From an uncultured Prevotellaceae bacterium (GTDB taxonomy: Bacteria; Bacteroidota; Bacteroidia; Bacteroidales; Bacteroidaceae), in contig ONCK01000002.1 in assembly GCA_900316315.1 (NCBI GenBank), positions 111,421 through 175,420 on the forward strand: DNA of 64,000 bases, written 5' to 3'. Numbering within the stretch: position 1 is the stretch's first letter; every line of letters begins with the position of its first letter. The notes beneath the pieces are model-generated. The model was not told where the DNA came from, searched no databases, and saw only the letters and a program-made list of their open reading frames with translations. Below, piece by piece: positions 47,869-56,753 of this stretch. Both the position numbers and the translations under genes were made by a program.

Positions 47869-48615
47869 CTATATAAGCTCGATATCGTCTTTGATAATCC
47901 AGCCTTGTTTACCGTCGGAGAGCCTAATCTGCTTCCATCGTCCCATGGTGTCATCAATGATTTTGACCTTGGTACCAGGGTGGAGCGCAAAGACGGTGGT
48001 TCCGCTGGTGTCGGGAGTGCTTCTGACGTCTGTGGTTTTCATTACAATGGCGTGGGTCTTGTCCAGGTATTCCCCATGCTGCACATAGGCAAAGACATTG
48101 AAGAGGATGACCATGACTAATAGGGCTGCACCCACATAGGGGGCCAGAAGCCGGATGTAACGCTGACGGAAGAATAATCTAAGAAAGGCGACAACCAGCA
48201 ATAGACCAAAACTCAGTACAGCTCCACGTGCCCAGCCATCAGTATTGTGGGCATTGATCAGGGAACGTACCCAGTAGAAGATGAAGAATTGATCAGTGTC
48301 GGCCATCTTGTCCTGCGTCTTGCTACGGGCAAGAGCAAGATTGAAGCGTATATCCGAATTGCTGGGCTCTCGAAGCAGGGCACGCTCATAGTTGAGTACG
48401 GCATGGGCCATATCGTGCATGCGATAGTAGCAGTTGCCGAGATTGTAGTAGACAAAAGCATCCTCGCCATGGGTAAGAATATGCTCGTATATCTGAGCGG
48501 CACGGGCATAGTCTTTCTGCTGATATGCGCTGTCGGCCTCTGCCTTGGTCTGGCCAATAGCGGGCATAAGAGAGAGGGCAAAAAATGCGGTTAGGGTCAG
48601 TATCCTTATCATCAT
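47869..48615 (-). CDS. batE: BatE: TPR protein with C-terminal SH3-like domain
   Basis: 248 residues: signal segment (LTAFFALSLMPAIGQ), tetratricopeptide repeats at about 25-95 (AYQQKDYARAAQIYEHIL, FVYYNLGNCYYRMHDMAHAV), two membrane segments (about 130-180), and a bacterial SH3-like end (DVRSTPDTSGTTVFAL, then GWIIKDDIELI). This is the usual BatE architecture. The ATG overlaps the batD stop by 4 nt. Bat proteins are thought to form an envelope complex linked to oxygen tolerance in Bacteroides; the mechanism is unknown. Confidence 0.88.
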   Translation of the reverse strand: MMIRILTLTAFFALSLMPAIGQTKAEADSAYQQKDYARAAQIYEHILTHGEDAFVYYNLGNCYYRMHDMAHAVLNYERALLREPSNSDIRFNLALARSKTQDKMADTDQFFIFYWVRSLINAHNTDGWARGAVLSFGLLLVVAFLRLFFRQRYIRLLAPYVGAALLVMVILFNVFAYVQHGEYLDKTHAIVMKTTDVRSTPDTSGTTVFALHPGTKVKIIDDTMGRWKQIRLSDGKQGWIIKDDIELI

Positions 48616-50435
48616 CTCTTGTGTTTCTTAATTATGGCATCCAGCTTGCTTATCATCTGTAGACCTTGCTGATAAACCTCTGTCATCTTGGTCTCCTTGT
48701 CTGCACCACCAGCATAGCGCAAGAACTCACACTGATCGAGCAAGGCGATAAACGACTGGTTGAGGTCCTCTGCTACTTGACTGGAGGTCAGTTCGGCTGC
48801 CATGCGCTCCTTAGAAAGCTCGGCAACGGGGATGTTCAATTTGTCGCTGACGTAGCCACTGAGCGCTTGTATCATTTCGTCGTAAAAGGCGTCGCTTTGA
48901 CCGCGCTGCATGAAACGGGAAGCCTGCTTTAACCTGCCGACAGCCATGCGGTTGGCACCGCGCGAGCGCATGAGTGTCAGATTGCTACTTATACTACGCC
49001 GACGGCTGACTATCCATACTGCAAGGATAAAGACAACAGCTAGTCCGAGATATGAGAGCCAATAAATTATGGAGTTCCAGTAGAAGCCCTCATCATTAGT
49101 GTGGAGATGAGCATCGCCTAGTTTGATAAATCGTATATCGCTGCGGGCCAATATTTCCTGCTGTTTGTCAGAATAAATATTTTTCTCCCCCTTTGCCACC
49201 TCAATAGTCAAAGGCTGCGACTTGATCGTGCGATAAGTATGGGTTTGGGTGTCGAAATAGGTAAATGATATGGGAGGAATGGTATAGCGACCTCTGGTCT
49301 TGGGAACGGCCAGATAGTCTATCACAAGACTGCCGTTGGTATTGCCGGCTGAGAGCTTGGTGTTGTTGCTCATCTTGGGGTCATAGGTGTCAAAGCTTGC
49401 TGGAAACTCCACGTGAGGCGCCTTAATGAGGTCTACATTGCCTGATCCTGATATAATGACCTGTAGGTCCAGCGTCTCGTTTTCCTTCAGTTTCTGATTT
49501 TTGGCAATGGCCTTAATCGTAAAATTGCCGACTCCGCCAGAGAAGTCGCTAGGCTTAGCAGGTAGTGGTTTGACCTGGATGGCCAGAGATGGGGCGATGA
49601 CGGTCTTGTGGCGCTCTATCGAACCGCTGGAGCCATTGAAAAAGGCATCAAGCAAATCTTCATTGGGATTGCTGAAGACGACAACGCCGTCAAATTTGAT
49701 CTGTGGCACCACAAGTCTGCCCGTTTGCTGAGGATACATAATATATTGGCTCCAGACGGTCGTATAATAATTCTGTCCACGGAAAGAAGTGACGCTGAAA
49801 GATTTCTGTTGCGGCAGGGGAATCTCCTTTACCATAAACCCCTTGAGGTCGGGCATCTTACCGCTGAGCTGTGTCAGATTGAGTCTGGTGTACACACGGT
49901 AAGTGAGGACAACCGGCTCCTGCTCATATACAACGGACTTGTTAGCCGTGACGGCAATCAGCAGGTCCTTGTTGCTGATATGTGTGTTGCTGCTCGGCCG
50001 AACCGCCTGCGGCTGAGAATAACGGGCATCGGGCCGTCCGGCATTGGCATCGGTGACGACCTTTACGCGGACAGCATTGGAGGTATAGTTTTGTCCTCCT
50101 ACTGTCAATGTAAGACGGGGCATGGTAAAGGTTCCCTTACGCTTAGCCATGAGCACATATGTATATGTGGACGTCTGGCTCTGGCTTGACTTGCCGTTGA
50201 TGTTCGACATACTGTAGCTGACAGACCTTGCGGGGCCGTAGAGCACATCAAAACCGTTGACGGCGGCAAGCGAATGAACGTCTTTGACAGAAGCAGAATT
50301 AACGGTGAAACGCAACTGAAACTGCTCACCTTGCGCCACAACCTGAGGGGCGTCTGCTGTCACTCGGATCGCTGCCTGCAAAGACAGGCTCAGCACCGAC
50401 AAGAGGAGCAACATATAAGTACGATATTTATTCAT
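48612..50435 (-). CDS. batD: BatD: large beta-domain envelope protein
   Basis: 607 residues with a signal peptide (LLLSVLSLSLQAAIRV), a long extracytoplasmic region of beta domains (VTADAPQVVAQGEQFQLRF, VYEQEPVVLTYRVYT, LDLQVIISGSGNVDLI), one membrane segment near 465 (LSYLGLAVVFILAVWIVS) and a cytoplasmic helical tail. This matches BatD (BatD/oxygen tolerance family). It starts 5 nt after batC and overlaps batE. Confidence 0.9.
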   Translation of the reverse strand: MNKYRTYMLLLLSVLSLSLQAAIRVTADAPQVVAQGEQFQLRFTVNSASVKDVHSLAAVNGFDVLYGPARSVSYSMSNINGKSSQSQTSTYTYVLMAKRKGTFTMPRLTLTVGGQNYTSNAVRVKVVTDANAGRPDARYSQPQAVRPSSNTHISNKDLLIAVTANKSVVYEQEPVVLTYRVYTRLNLTQLSGKMPDLKGFMVKEIPLPQQKSFSVTSFRGQNYYTTVWSQYIMYPQQTGRLVVPQIKFDGVVVFSNPNEDLLDAFFNGSSGSIERHKTVIAPSLAIQVKPLPAKPSDFSGGVGNFTIKAIAKNQKLKENETLDLQVIISGSGNVDLIKAPHVEFPASFDTYDPKMSNNTKLSAGNTNGSLVIDYLAVPKTRGRYTIPPISFTYFDTQTHTYRTIKSQPLTIEVAKGEKNIYSDKQQEILARSDIRFIKLGDAHLHTNDEGFYWNSIIYWLSYLGLAVVFILAVWIVSRRRSISSNLTLMRSRGANRMAVGRLKQASRFMQRGQSDAFYDEMIQALSGYVSDKLNIPVAELSKERMAAELTSSQVAEDLNQSFIALLDQCEFLRYAGGADKETKMTEVYQQGLQMISKLDAIIKKHKR

Positions 50436-50440
50436 GTTGA

Positions 50441-51130
50441 TTACCAGTTTTTATCGAGTTGCTTACGGCTGGAATGCTGCAGAGCTCTACGCACCTTGTC
50501 CTGCGTCCGACTCTCCTTCATCTCGGCAGCGCGTAGCATCTGGTCAGCATTGTCCTTAGACATGCTGCTCTTTTGCTGTTGCTGTTTGTTGCGCTGCTGT
50601 TGTTGCTTATTCTGTTGCTGCTGCTTATTTTTATTTTGTTGTTTATTCTGCTTGTTCTGTTGCTTATTTTGCCCGTTGTTCTTTTGGTTTTTCAACTGAT
50701 ATTGACATAGAGCTAGGTTGTAACGTGTCTGATTGTCGGAAGGATTGTTACGTAGAGACTCCTTATAGCACTCTATGGCCGGTCCGAATTGTTTCTGACT
50801 CTGAAGAATAACTCCCATATTGTGATACATCATGGACTTGTAGCGGGGATTACGCTCTTGTCTTGCTGCTGTTTCGTACTCCTTCATGGCTTCTTTGGGC
50901 TTTTGCTGAAATAGAAGCGCGTTGCCAAGGTTGTATCTAGCACGGGTATTGCTCGGATTTTGCTCCAAGGTCTTTCTGTAGTTTACTTCGGCGTTGGCAT
51001 ATTTCTTTTGTACAAAGTCCTTATTACCTTTGTGCATATATGTCTTTTCTTCCATTTGTGCTCCTGCAGGAGTCAAGCATATGAAGAAAAAGGCCAACGC
51101 GATATAAATCAATCTCCTACTTCTCATCAT
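50441..51130 (-). CDS. batC: BatC: TPR protein with Gln/Asn/Lys-rich linker
   Basis: About 229 residues from ATG 51130, with signal peptide (IYIALAFFFICLTPAGAQ) and TPR units (KKYANAEVNYRKTLEQNP, TRARYNLGNALLFQQ, YKSMMYHNMGVILQ, AIECYKESLRNNP). A low-complexity segment of about 40 residues made almost only of Gln, Asn and Lys follows before a short basic C-terminus. ATG 51130 overlaps the batB end by 14 nt; a longer frame to 51193 would overlap by 77 nt and lacks the signal at its start. Confidence 0.85.
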   Translation of the reverse strand: MMRSRRLIYIALAFFFICLTPAGAQMEEKTYMHKGNKDFVQKKYANAEVNYRKTLEQNPSNTRARYNLGNALLFQQKPKEAMKEYETAARQERNPRYKSMMYHNMGVILQSQKQFGPAIECYKESLRNNPSDNQTRYNLALCQYQLKNQKNNGQNKQQNKQNKQQNKNKQQQQNKQQQQRNKQQQQKSSMSKDNADQMLRAAEMKESRTQDKVRRALQHSSRKQLDKNW

Positions 51131-52157
51131 CTTTGTGTTGGATTTTGAAACGTTTGAAGATATTGTGTTTCTTCTCACGTAGAAGTATGTCAATGATCAG
51201 CAGGATAAGTGCAGCCCAAGCAAAGATAGGGAATTGCTCGGCATAGTCAGAGAAAGAGGTAGATCCCAAGTCATGCTTCTCCAGCTTGTTGAGCTCATAA
51301 TAGAGACGATCTTGTGCAATGTTGGAATTGTCTACATGTATATAGGAGCCCTTTCCTGCTGTTGCGACTTCATTGCACATCTCCTGATTGAGTCTTGTTA
51401 TGACAATATTGCCACTTCTGTCTCGCATCAGCTGCCCTTTGCCGACAGGTATCGTGCTGCCCTTGGGATCTCCAATGCCTAGTACAAAAATATGGACACC
51501 TTTTTTTGCCGCTTCTGCTGCAGCCTTCTCGGCCTCCCCTTCGTGGTCCTCACCATCTGTGATGATAACAATCGCACGCTCTATCCCCTTCTGGCTGGTA
51601 AAGCTACTAAGTGACAAGCGGATAGCCTCACCAATATTAGTTCCTTGTACACCTACCATACCTGGGGAGATGGCATCGAGAAACATCTTGGCTGAGACAA
51701 AATCACTTGTGATAGGCATCTGTATAAATGCATCTCCGGCAAATACGACTAAGGCGATTTTGTCATTGGTCATTTTGTCGGCGATATTGGAAACAAGCAT
51801 TTTAGCCTTGTCGAGACGACTGGGCGAGACGTCTTGCGCGAGCATCGAATTGCTGACATCAAGTGCGACGACCATTTCTATGCCTTTGTGCTCATTGGTT
51901 TCTACTTTCATTCCCATCTGCGGACGGGCCACCATCAGAATAAGACATGTCAGTGCCAAAAGGAGGATGATAAATTTGAGTATCGAACGCTTTAGCGACA
52001 CATCCGGCATCAAGACGCTAAGCAATCGGAGATCACCTAGCTTCTTAAGCTTCCTACGCTTATCGTATACCGAGTAGGCAAAGAGCAGCGCCAATATCGG
52101 TATGAGGATGAGTAGATATAGATATTCGGGATTGGCAAAACGAAACATATTCATCAT
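51117..52157 (-). CDS. batB: BatB: von Willebrand factor A membrane protein
   Basis: 346 residues with two N-terminal membrane segments (LYLLILIPILALLFAY and LKFIILLLALTCLILMVA), a VWA domain with the MIDAS motif VALDVSNSM (Asp100, Ser102, Ser104), a Thr in VQGTNIGEA and a later IITDGEDHEGEAE, and a C-terminal membrane segment (FAWAALILLIIDILL). The metal site appears complete. It starts 4 nt after batA. Confidence 0.92.
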   Translation of the reverse strand: MMNMFRFANPEYLYLLILIPILALLFAYSVYDKRRKLKKLGDLRLLSVLMPDVSLKRSILKFIILLLALTCLILMVARPQMGMKVETNEHKGIEMVVALDVSNSMLAQDVSPSRLDKAKMLVSNIADKMTNDKIALVVFAGDAFIQMPITSDFVSAKMFLDAISPGMVGVQGTNIGEAIRLSLSSFTSQKGIERAIVIITDGEDHEGEAEKAAAEAAKKGVHIFVLGIGDPKGSTIPVGKGQLMRDRSGNIVITRLNQEMCNEVATAGKGSYIHVDNSNIAQDRLYYELNKLEKHDLGSTSFSDYAEQFPIFAWAALILLIIDILLREKKHNIFKRFKIQHKDDEK

Positions 52158-52161
52158 ATAT

Positions 52162-53160
52162 TTATGGTATACGCCTTAGCAAGGTATTGCGAAGGACTAA
52201 CTCGAGCAGTAGCGAAAGCATGGCGATAATGCCAAAAGGCAAATAGGCATCGTAGTGCTTGTCGTATTGCTTGACGATCAGCTTGGATTTCTCCAGTTCG
52301 CCGATTTCATTGTAGATATGTGCCAGTTCTCTGTTGTTTGTTGCACGATAAAATTTACCGTCAGTTTTTTGAGCTATGGCTGTTAGCGTCTCTGTATCGA
52401 TTTCTACAGGCATCTGGATATACTTTACGCCACCACCAGGCAGGGGAAACGGATATGGAGCACGTCCATTGGTACCTACGCCTATCGTGTAAATGCGGAT
52501 GCCATTAAGCTTGGCTATCTCTGCGGCTGTCATCGGGGAAATTTCTCCTTGATTGTTGGATCCGTCGGTCAGCAGTATGATGACCTTGCTCTTGGCCTTG
52601 CTCTCCTTGAGACGACTTACGGCATTAGCAATTCCCATACCGATGGCCGTACCGTCATCTATGAGGCCACCGGCTGCTAAATCGCAGCTGACGCCGCTAA
52701 ACATGTTAAGCAGCGACGCGTGGTCGGTCGTCAATGGACACTGAGTGAATGCCTCAGCTGCAAAAATGGTCAAGCCGATATTATTGTCAGGACTATTGGA
52801 TACAAATTTGGAGGCGACCTCCTTGGCTGCCGTTATACGGTTTGGTTGTAAGTCTTCAGAGAGCATACTTGTGGATACGTCAATAGCAAGCATGATGTCA
52901 ATACCAGAGACTTGACTGTTCTTCCAGTGATTGGAGGTCTGAGGACGAGCGATGACAAGTACAATCATAACGAAGGTCAAAAGACGCAGGAAAAAAGGAG
53001 CGTGGATCAATTGCAGACGCCAGCTCGGCTTTATGAACTTGTACGCCTGAGTATCCGGAACGCTCATTGTTGGTTCCTTGTGGCGTGCCATAAAGTACCA
53101 GCCAATATAAGGAAACAACAGAAGCAAGAGAAGTAAATATCCGCTATGAACAAATGTCAT
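52162..53160 (-). CDS. batA: BatA: von Willebrand factor A membrane protein
   Basis: 332 residues: N-terminal membrane segments (YLLLLLLLFPYIGWYFM and FFLRLLTFVMIVLVIA), VWA domain with MIDAS LAIDVSTSM (Asp94, Ser96, Ser98), TLLTDGSNNQGE-type segment (IILLTDGSNNQGE), and a C-terminal membrane segment. Paralogue of batB, directly upstream. The paired VWA proteins are the constant core of Bat operons. Confidence 0.92.
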   Translation of the reverse strand: MTFVHSGYLLLLLLLFPYIGWYFMARHKEPTMSVPDTQAYKFIKPSWRLQLIHAPFFLRLLTFVMIVLVIARPQTSNHWKNSQVSGIDIMLAIDVSTSMLSEDLQPNRITAAKEVASKFVSNSPDNNIGLTIFAAEAFTQCPLTTDHASLLNMFSGVSCDLAAGGLIDDGTAIGMGIANAVSRLKESKAKSKVIILLTDGSNNQGEISPMTAAEIAKLNGIRIYTIGVGTNGRAPYPFPLPGGGVKYIQMPVEIDTETLTAIAQKTDGKFYRATNNRELAHIYNEIGELEKSKLIVKQYDKHYDAYLPFGIIAMLSLLLELVLRNTLLRRIP

Positions 53161-53170
53161 CTTAAATCAG

Positions 53171-54277
53171 TTAATAAAACAAGTTGTAGATACTTCGAGC
53201 TATTTCAAAGAGAATTGCTGCGCTACCTATCAGTAGTATTATAATGACAGACTTGAGTGCAAGCCGATTGCGGTCAGTTCGTTTAACCTCCTTGGATACT
53301 ACAGGCTTGGGGTGTTCAGCCTCTTTCTCCTCAAGCTTGGTTGCATTGATGAAGTTCATCGCCCGAAGTAAATTTTCGTCATTCTCGCTCAACTGGGTCT
53401 GGAGCTTGGCAAACTTAGCAAGATCGGCTGTAAGGAACAATTGACGCAATTCGTCCAAAGCGTTCAGGTCTTGCGCTGCAGTAAGGCGGTTGATGATCTC
53501 CGTCGAAGTCATCTCTCTCGCGCTAAAGCCATAGCGACGCTGGATATAACTTCGTATCACGTCAGTCAAATCACTATAGTACTGCTTAGTGTCTGCGATG
53601 TTAAGTTTCTCACTATTTAGCTTTTCTATCTCCTTTATTGCCCACACATGTGGAGGTAATGCCGGACGTAGTCTGAATCTGCGGAGCAGAGGACGGTGAT
53701 TGTGTAATTGGATGGCAATATAGGTGGCAAAAGCCAGCAGGATGATAAGTAAGAGAGAGAGGTAAAAGATGCCTCTCCAATCTTTCCAGCTGAAGGGTAC
53801 CTCGGCATTAGGTTTAGGTCCGAAGAAACGGTCTAAATGAAGAGTGTCTACATCTAGAGTTACAACCTTGAGCGCAAGGCTATTGGAGCTGTAAACCTTG
53901 TTGTTGACTTTGACTTTGAACGGAGGTAGATAGTAGAAGGATGAGTCAAAACTTGTGATTGTAAATTGCTTGGTCTGCGACGTCTGCAGACCATTATTAA
54001 GGTCCTCTGTCGCTATTATTTTCTCATTGAGCACCTCTACTCCCTTTACCATCTGTTTATTAGGAAAGACGGGCATAATGACTTGTGCCCCCTTGGCAGT
54101 GGTCACCTTGAGACTGACATGTGCTTGTTGGCCTATTAGGATTGCAGCAGAGTCAATCTCAGCTTTGACTGTCACTTGGGCTCTCCCGAGTACCGGCAAG
54201 AGTATGGATAAGCAAAGCGAAGCGATTATTCGCTCGCAGAGCCTATCTTTGTAATCCAATATACCGCGTTTATTCAT
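53171..54277 (-). CDS. BatD-like membrane protein of the Bat operon
   Basis: 368 residues: a signal segment (LCLSILLPVLGRAQ), a beta-rich extracytoplasmic domain (VTVKAEIDSAAILIGQQAHVS-type start, FYYLPPFKVKVN), one membrane segment near 180 (IFYLSLLLIILLAFATYIA), a cytoplasmic helical domain with YYSDLTDVIRSYIQRRYG, and a second membrane segment near the C-terminus. This is the protein usually found between the DUF58 gene and batA; the middle resembles DUF4381. Its role is unknown. Neighbour gaps are 10 and 16 nt. Confidence 0.78.
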   Translation of the reverse strand: MNKRGILDYKDRLCERIIASLCLSILLPVLGRAQVTVKAEIDSAAILIGQQAHVSLKVTTAKGAQVIMPVFPNKQMVKGVEVLNEKIIATEDLNNGLQTSQTKQFTITSFDSSFYYLPPFKVKVNNKVYSSNSLALKVVTLDVDTLHLDRFFGPKPNAEVPFSWKDWRGIFYLSLLLIILLAFATYIAIQLHNHRPLLRRFRLRPALPPHVWAIKEIEKLNSEKLNIADTKQYYSDLTDVIRSYIQRRYGFSAREMTSTEIINRLTAAQDLNALDELRQLFLTADLAKFAKLQTQLSENDENLLRAMNFINATKLEEKEAEHPKPVVSKEVKRTDRNRLALKSVIIILLIGSAAILFEIARSIYNLFY

Positions 54278-54293
54278 CCTGTATCTTGATTAA

Positions 54294-55163
54294 TTAAGCC
54301 CGTTTGGCGAAGAGATTGAGCAGGGCCTTGACATAGTCTTCATCTGTGCGGACCGAGATTAAATCAATTTTGCTCTTAAGCATTTCCTCACAGAGATGTT
54401 GCTGTGACTGTTGCCAAGCTGTGGCATGTGCACTCCTGATGCGGCTGCTGGAGGTATCTATATACTGTTCGTGTCCGGTCTCACTATCTATCACCTTGAT
54501 AATTCCGATGTCGGGCAGGGCTGCCATCCACCGGTCATAGACTTGGATAGCTACAGCATCATGCCTGTTGCCCATAATACGAAGAGCCTTGGTATAGTCT
54601 TTGTAATCAATGAAATCACTTAGCAGAAAGGCCGTGCAACTCTTGTGCTGCGTCTGCATCAGAAACTGTATCGCATTGCCTACATCTGTTTTGTGGCTTT
54701 CGGGTTCAAAATCCAATAGTTGGCTGATGATAAATAGGATATGCTTGCGCCCTTTCTTGGGTGGAATATACTTCTCCACATGATCACTGTACAGTATGAC
54801 ACCGACCTTATCATTGTTTTGCATCGCACTGAAGGCCAGTGTAGCGGCTATTTCAGTGACCATGTCACGTTTCTGTTGCCTTGTGGTGCCAAAACTCAGA
54901 CTACCCGAGACATCCACCAATAACATGACAGTCAATTCGCGCTCCTCTTCAAAGACCTTGACGTAGGGGCGATTAAATCGTGCCGTTACATTCCAATCGA
55001 TATTGCGGACGTCGTCTCCTACCTGATACTCCCTCACTTCGGAAAAAGCCATTCCCCTACCCTTGAATGCCGAGTGGTATTCGCCGGCAAAGATATTGCT
55101 TGACAGCGCACGCGTCTTGATTTCAATCTTCCTGACACGCTTCAGCAGTTCCGCCCTGTCCAT
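54294..55163 (-). CDS. DUF58 domain protein
   Basis: 289 residues with the DUF58 core YHSAFKGRGMAFSEVREYQ, VGDDVRNIDWNVTAR and a degenerate VWA-like fold (LLVDVSGSLSFGT, then FLLSDFID). DUF58 proteins accompany MoxR ATPases almost everywhere and are thought to link the ATPase to VWA partners. No membrane segment is visible in this form. Gap to moxR is 52 nt. Confidence 0.9.
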   Translation of the reverse strand: MDRAELLKRVRKIEIKTRALSSNIFAGEYHSAFKGRGMAFSEVREYQVGDDVRNIDWNVTARFNRPYVKVFEEERELTVMLLVDVSGSLSFGTTRQQKRDMVTEIAATLAFSAMQNNDKVGVILYSDHVEKYIPPKKGRKHILFIISQLLDFEPESHKTDVGNAIQFLMQTQHKSCTAFLLSDFIDYKDYTKALRIMGNRHDAVAIQVYDRWMAALPDIGIIKVIDSETGHEQYIDTSSSRIRSAHATAWQQSQQHLCEEMLKSKIDLISVRTDEDYVKALLNLFAKRA

Positions 55164-55215
55164 TTCTTTCTATCTGTTTTTAGGCTGTACTTATCGGGGG
55201 TTGTTAAGTGCAAGC

Positions 55216-56211
55216 TTAAGGAACCTGCACCTTGTTGAGTATCTCTGTGATGATTTGGTCACTTGTCACATTGTCTGCCTCGGCTTCATAAGTGAGACCG
55301 ATACGGTGGCGCATTACGTCGTGGGCTATTGCTCTCACGTCCTCGGGTATCACGTATCCTCTACGCTTAATAAAAGCGTAGGTACGCGCTGCTAACGCCA
55401 GGCTGATACTTGCGCGAGGAGAAGCGCCAAAACTGATGTTCTGTTTCATCTCCGGCAGACCATACTTTTCTGGGTATCGGGTAGCAAAAACGATGTCTGT
55501 GATATAACGGTCAATCTTGTCGTCTATATATACTTGCTTGACTACCTCACGAGCCTGTAGGATGTCGTCAAGTTTGATAACAGGCTTAACCTCCTGCGAT
55601 TTGTTTTGAATACGGTCCTTTACAATTTGCTGTTCTTCTTCGATAGAAGGATAGTCAATGATAACCTTAAACATGAAGCGGTCAACCTGTGCCTCTGGCA
55701 ACTGATAGGTTCCTTCCTGTTCTATAGGATTTTGTGTTGCCATTACAAGAAATGGCTTCGGCAACTGGAAAGTATCGCTTGCAATAGTCACTTGACGCTC
55801 CTGCATGGCCTCAAGCAATGCACTCTGCACCTTGGCAGGTGCCCGGTTGATTTCATCTGCCAGGATGAAGTTGGCAAATATCGGTCCCTTCCTGACTACG
55901 AAACTTTCTGTCTTTTGGCTGTAAATCACAGTACCTACAATATCTGCCGGAAGAAGGTCTGGGGTAAACTGAATGCGTTTGTAAGTAGCATCTACAAGAC
56001 TTGCCAGTGTCTTGATGGCAAGTGTTTTAGCAAGGCCCGGTACACCTTCCAGCAAGATATGGCCATCGCTCAGTAAACCTACGAGCAAGACTTCCACTAA
56101 ATGCTTCTGACCGACAATCACTTGTCCCATTCCTTGCTGTAAGTCGGTGATAAATCCGCTCCGCTGCTCTATAAGCTGGTTGAGACCTCTAATATCAACG
56201 TTTTCTTCCAT
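55216..56211 (-). CDS. moxR: MoxR family AAA+ ATPase
   Basis: 331-residue AAA+ chaperone-like ATPase: Walker A LEGVPGLAKT (about 54-63), Walker B FILADEINRAPAKVQSALLEAM, sensor 1 VMATQNPIEQEGTY, and a C-terminal lid with FGASPRASISLALAARTYA. MoxR ATPases are thought to mature or activate VWA-domain partners, here BatA and BatB. First gene of the operon, with an exact -7 motif about 140 nt upstream. Confidence 0.95.
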   Translation of the reverse strand: MEENVDIRGLNQLIEQRSGFITDLQQGMGQVIVGQKHLVEVLLVGLLSDGHILLEGVPGLAKTLAIKTLASLVDATYKRIQFTPDLLPADIVGTVIYSQKTESFVVRKGPIFANFILADEINRAPAKVQSALLEAMQERQVTIASDTFQLPKPFLVMATQNPIEQEGTYQLPEAQVDRFMFKVIIDYPSIEEEQQIVKDRIQNKSQEVKPVIKLDDILQAREVVKQVYIDDKIDRYITDIVFATRYPEKYGLPEMKQNISFGASPRASISLALAARTYAFIKRRGYVIPEDVRAIAHDVMRHRIGLTYEAEADNVTSDQIITEILNKVQVP

Positions 56212-56351
56212 ATTTGTCTTATTATCTTATTATTCAAATCAATTAGGCATGCTCAGCAAGCTTACCTATACTATCATTAAAACTTGATATCTCCAACTTG
56301 ATATTGTGCACAGAACTATATCGAGATGGGAAATCTCATTTAAACTATGTG

Positions 56352-56359
56352 CAAAGATA
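56352..56359 (-). promoter_or_regulatory. -7 promoter element for the moxR-bat operon
   Basis: Minus strand reads TATCTTTG, an exact TAnnTTTG match, giving a leader of about 134 nt before moxR. No -33 TTTG was found at the usual distance. Confidence 0.6.
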
Positions 56360-56609
56360 ATAGTTTTAGCCATATGCCTGTTCTAAAAAGGACTAAAACA
56401 CGTTGAGAAGTTGGCAACAGGCGTCCTTCAATTCACTATTTTAGAACGATTATTATCTAATTCTCCATCTGATTCCGATGTATCATTTGTCATCAATATG
56501 GTATGGTAAGTTCTTTTGTACGTTTTATAAGTTCAAGGTCGATAAGTCAAAAGACTGTATTCTACTGAACATTGTTATCCACAAATTATGAATCAAACGT
56601 ATATTACGT

Positions 56610-56648
56610 TATCGGGGTAGAGCTTTATCTCAAGGCCCTACTCCGATA
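56610..56648. other. Dyad between the moxR promoter and the Gfo/Idh gene
   Basis: TATCGGGGTAG at 56610-56620 can pair with CTACTCCGATA at 56638-56648 (11 positions, one G-T), about 105 nt beyond the stop of the oxidoreductase at 56754. No U-tract follows on either strand. It may end the 3-keto-glycoside operon. The rest of the 56212-56753 gap shows no gene. Confidence 0.4.
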
Positions 56649-56753
56649 ATCTTCGCAAGACAGTTCGTCTTATTTTGAAACGGACTATTATATAGTAGCA
56701 AATAGATGTTCTAAACTTTTCCTTTTTTTTTCTTTTTAGAAAATGTCTCTTTT

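Noticed and set aside
50560..50690. Tandem CTGTTG/TTGTTT-rich stretch as a possible CRISPR or satellite repeat
   Set aside because: It is the coding sequence of the Gln/Asn/Lys tract in batC and has no repeat-spacer structure.
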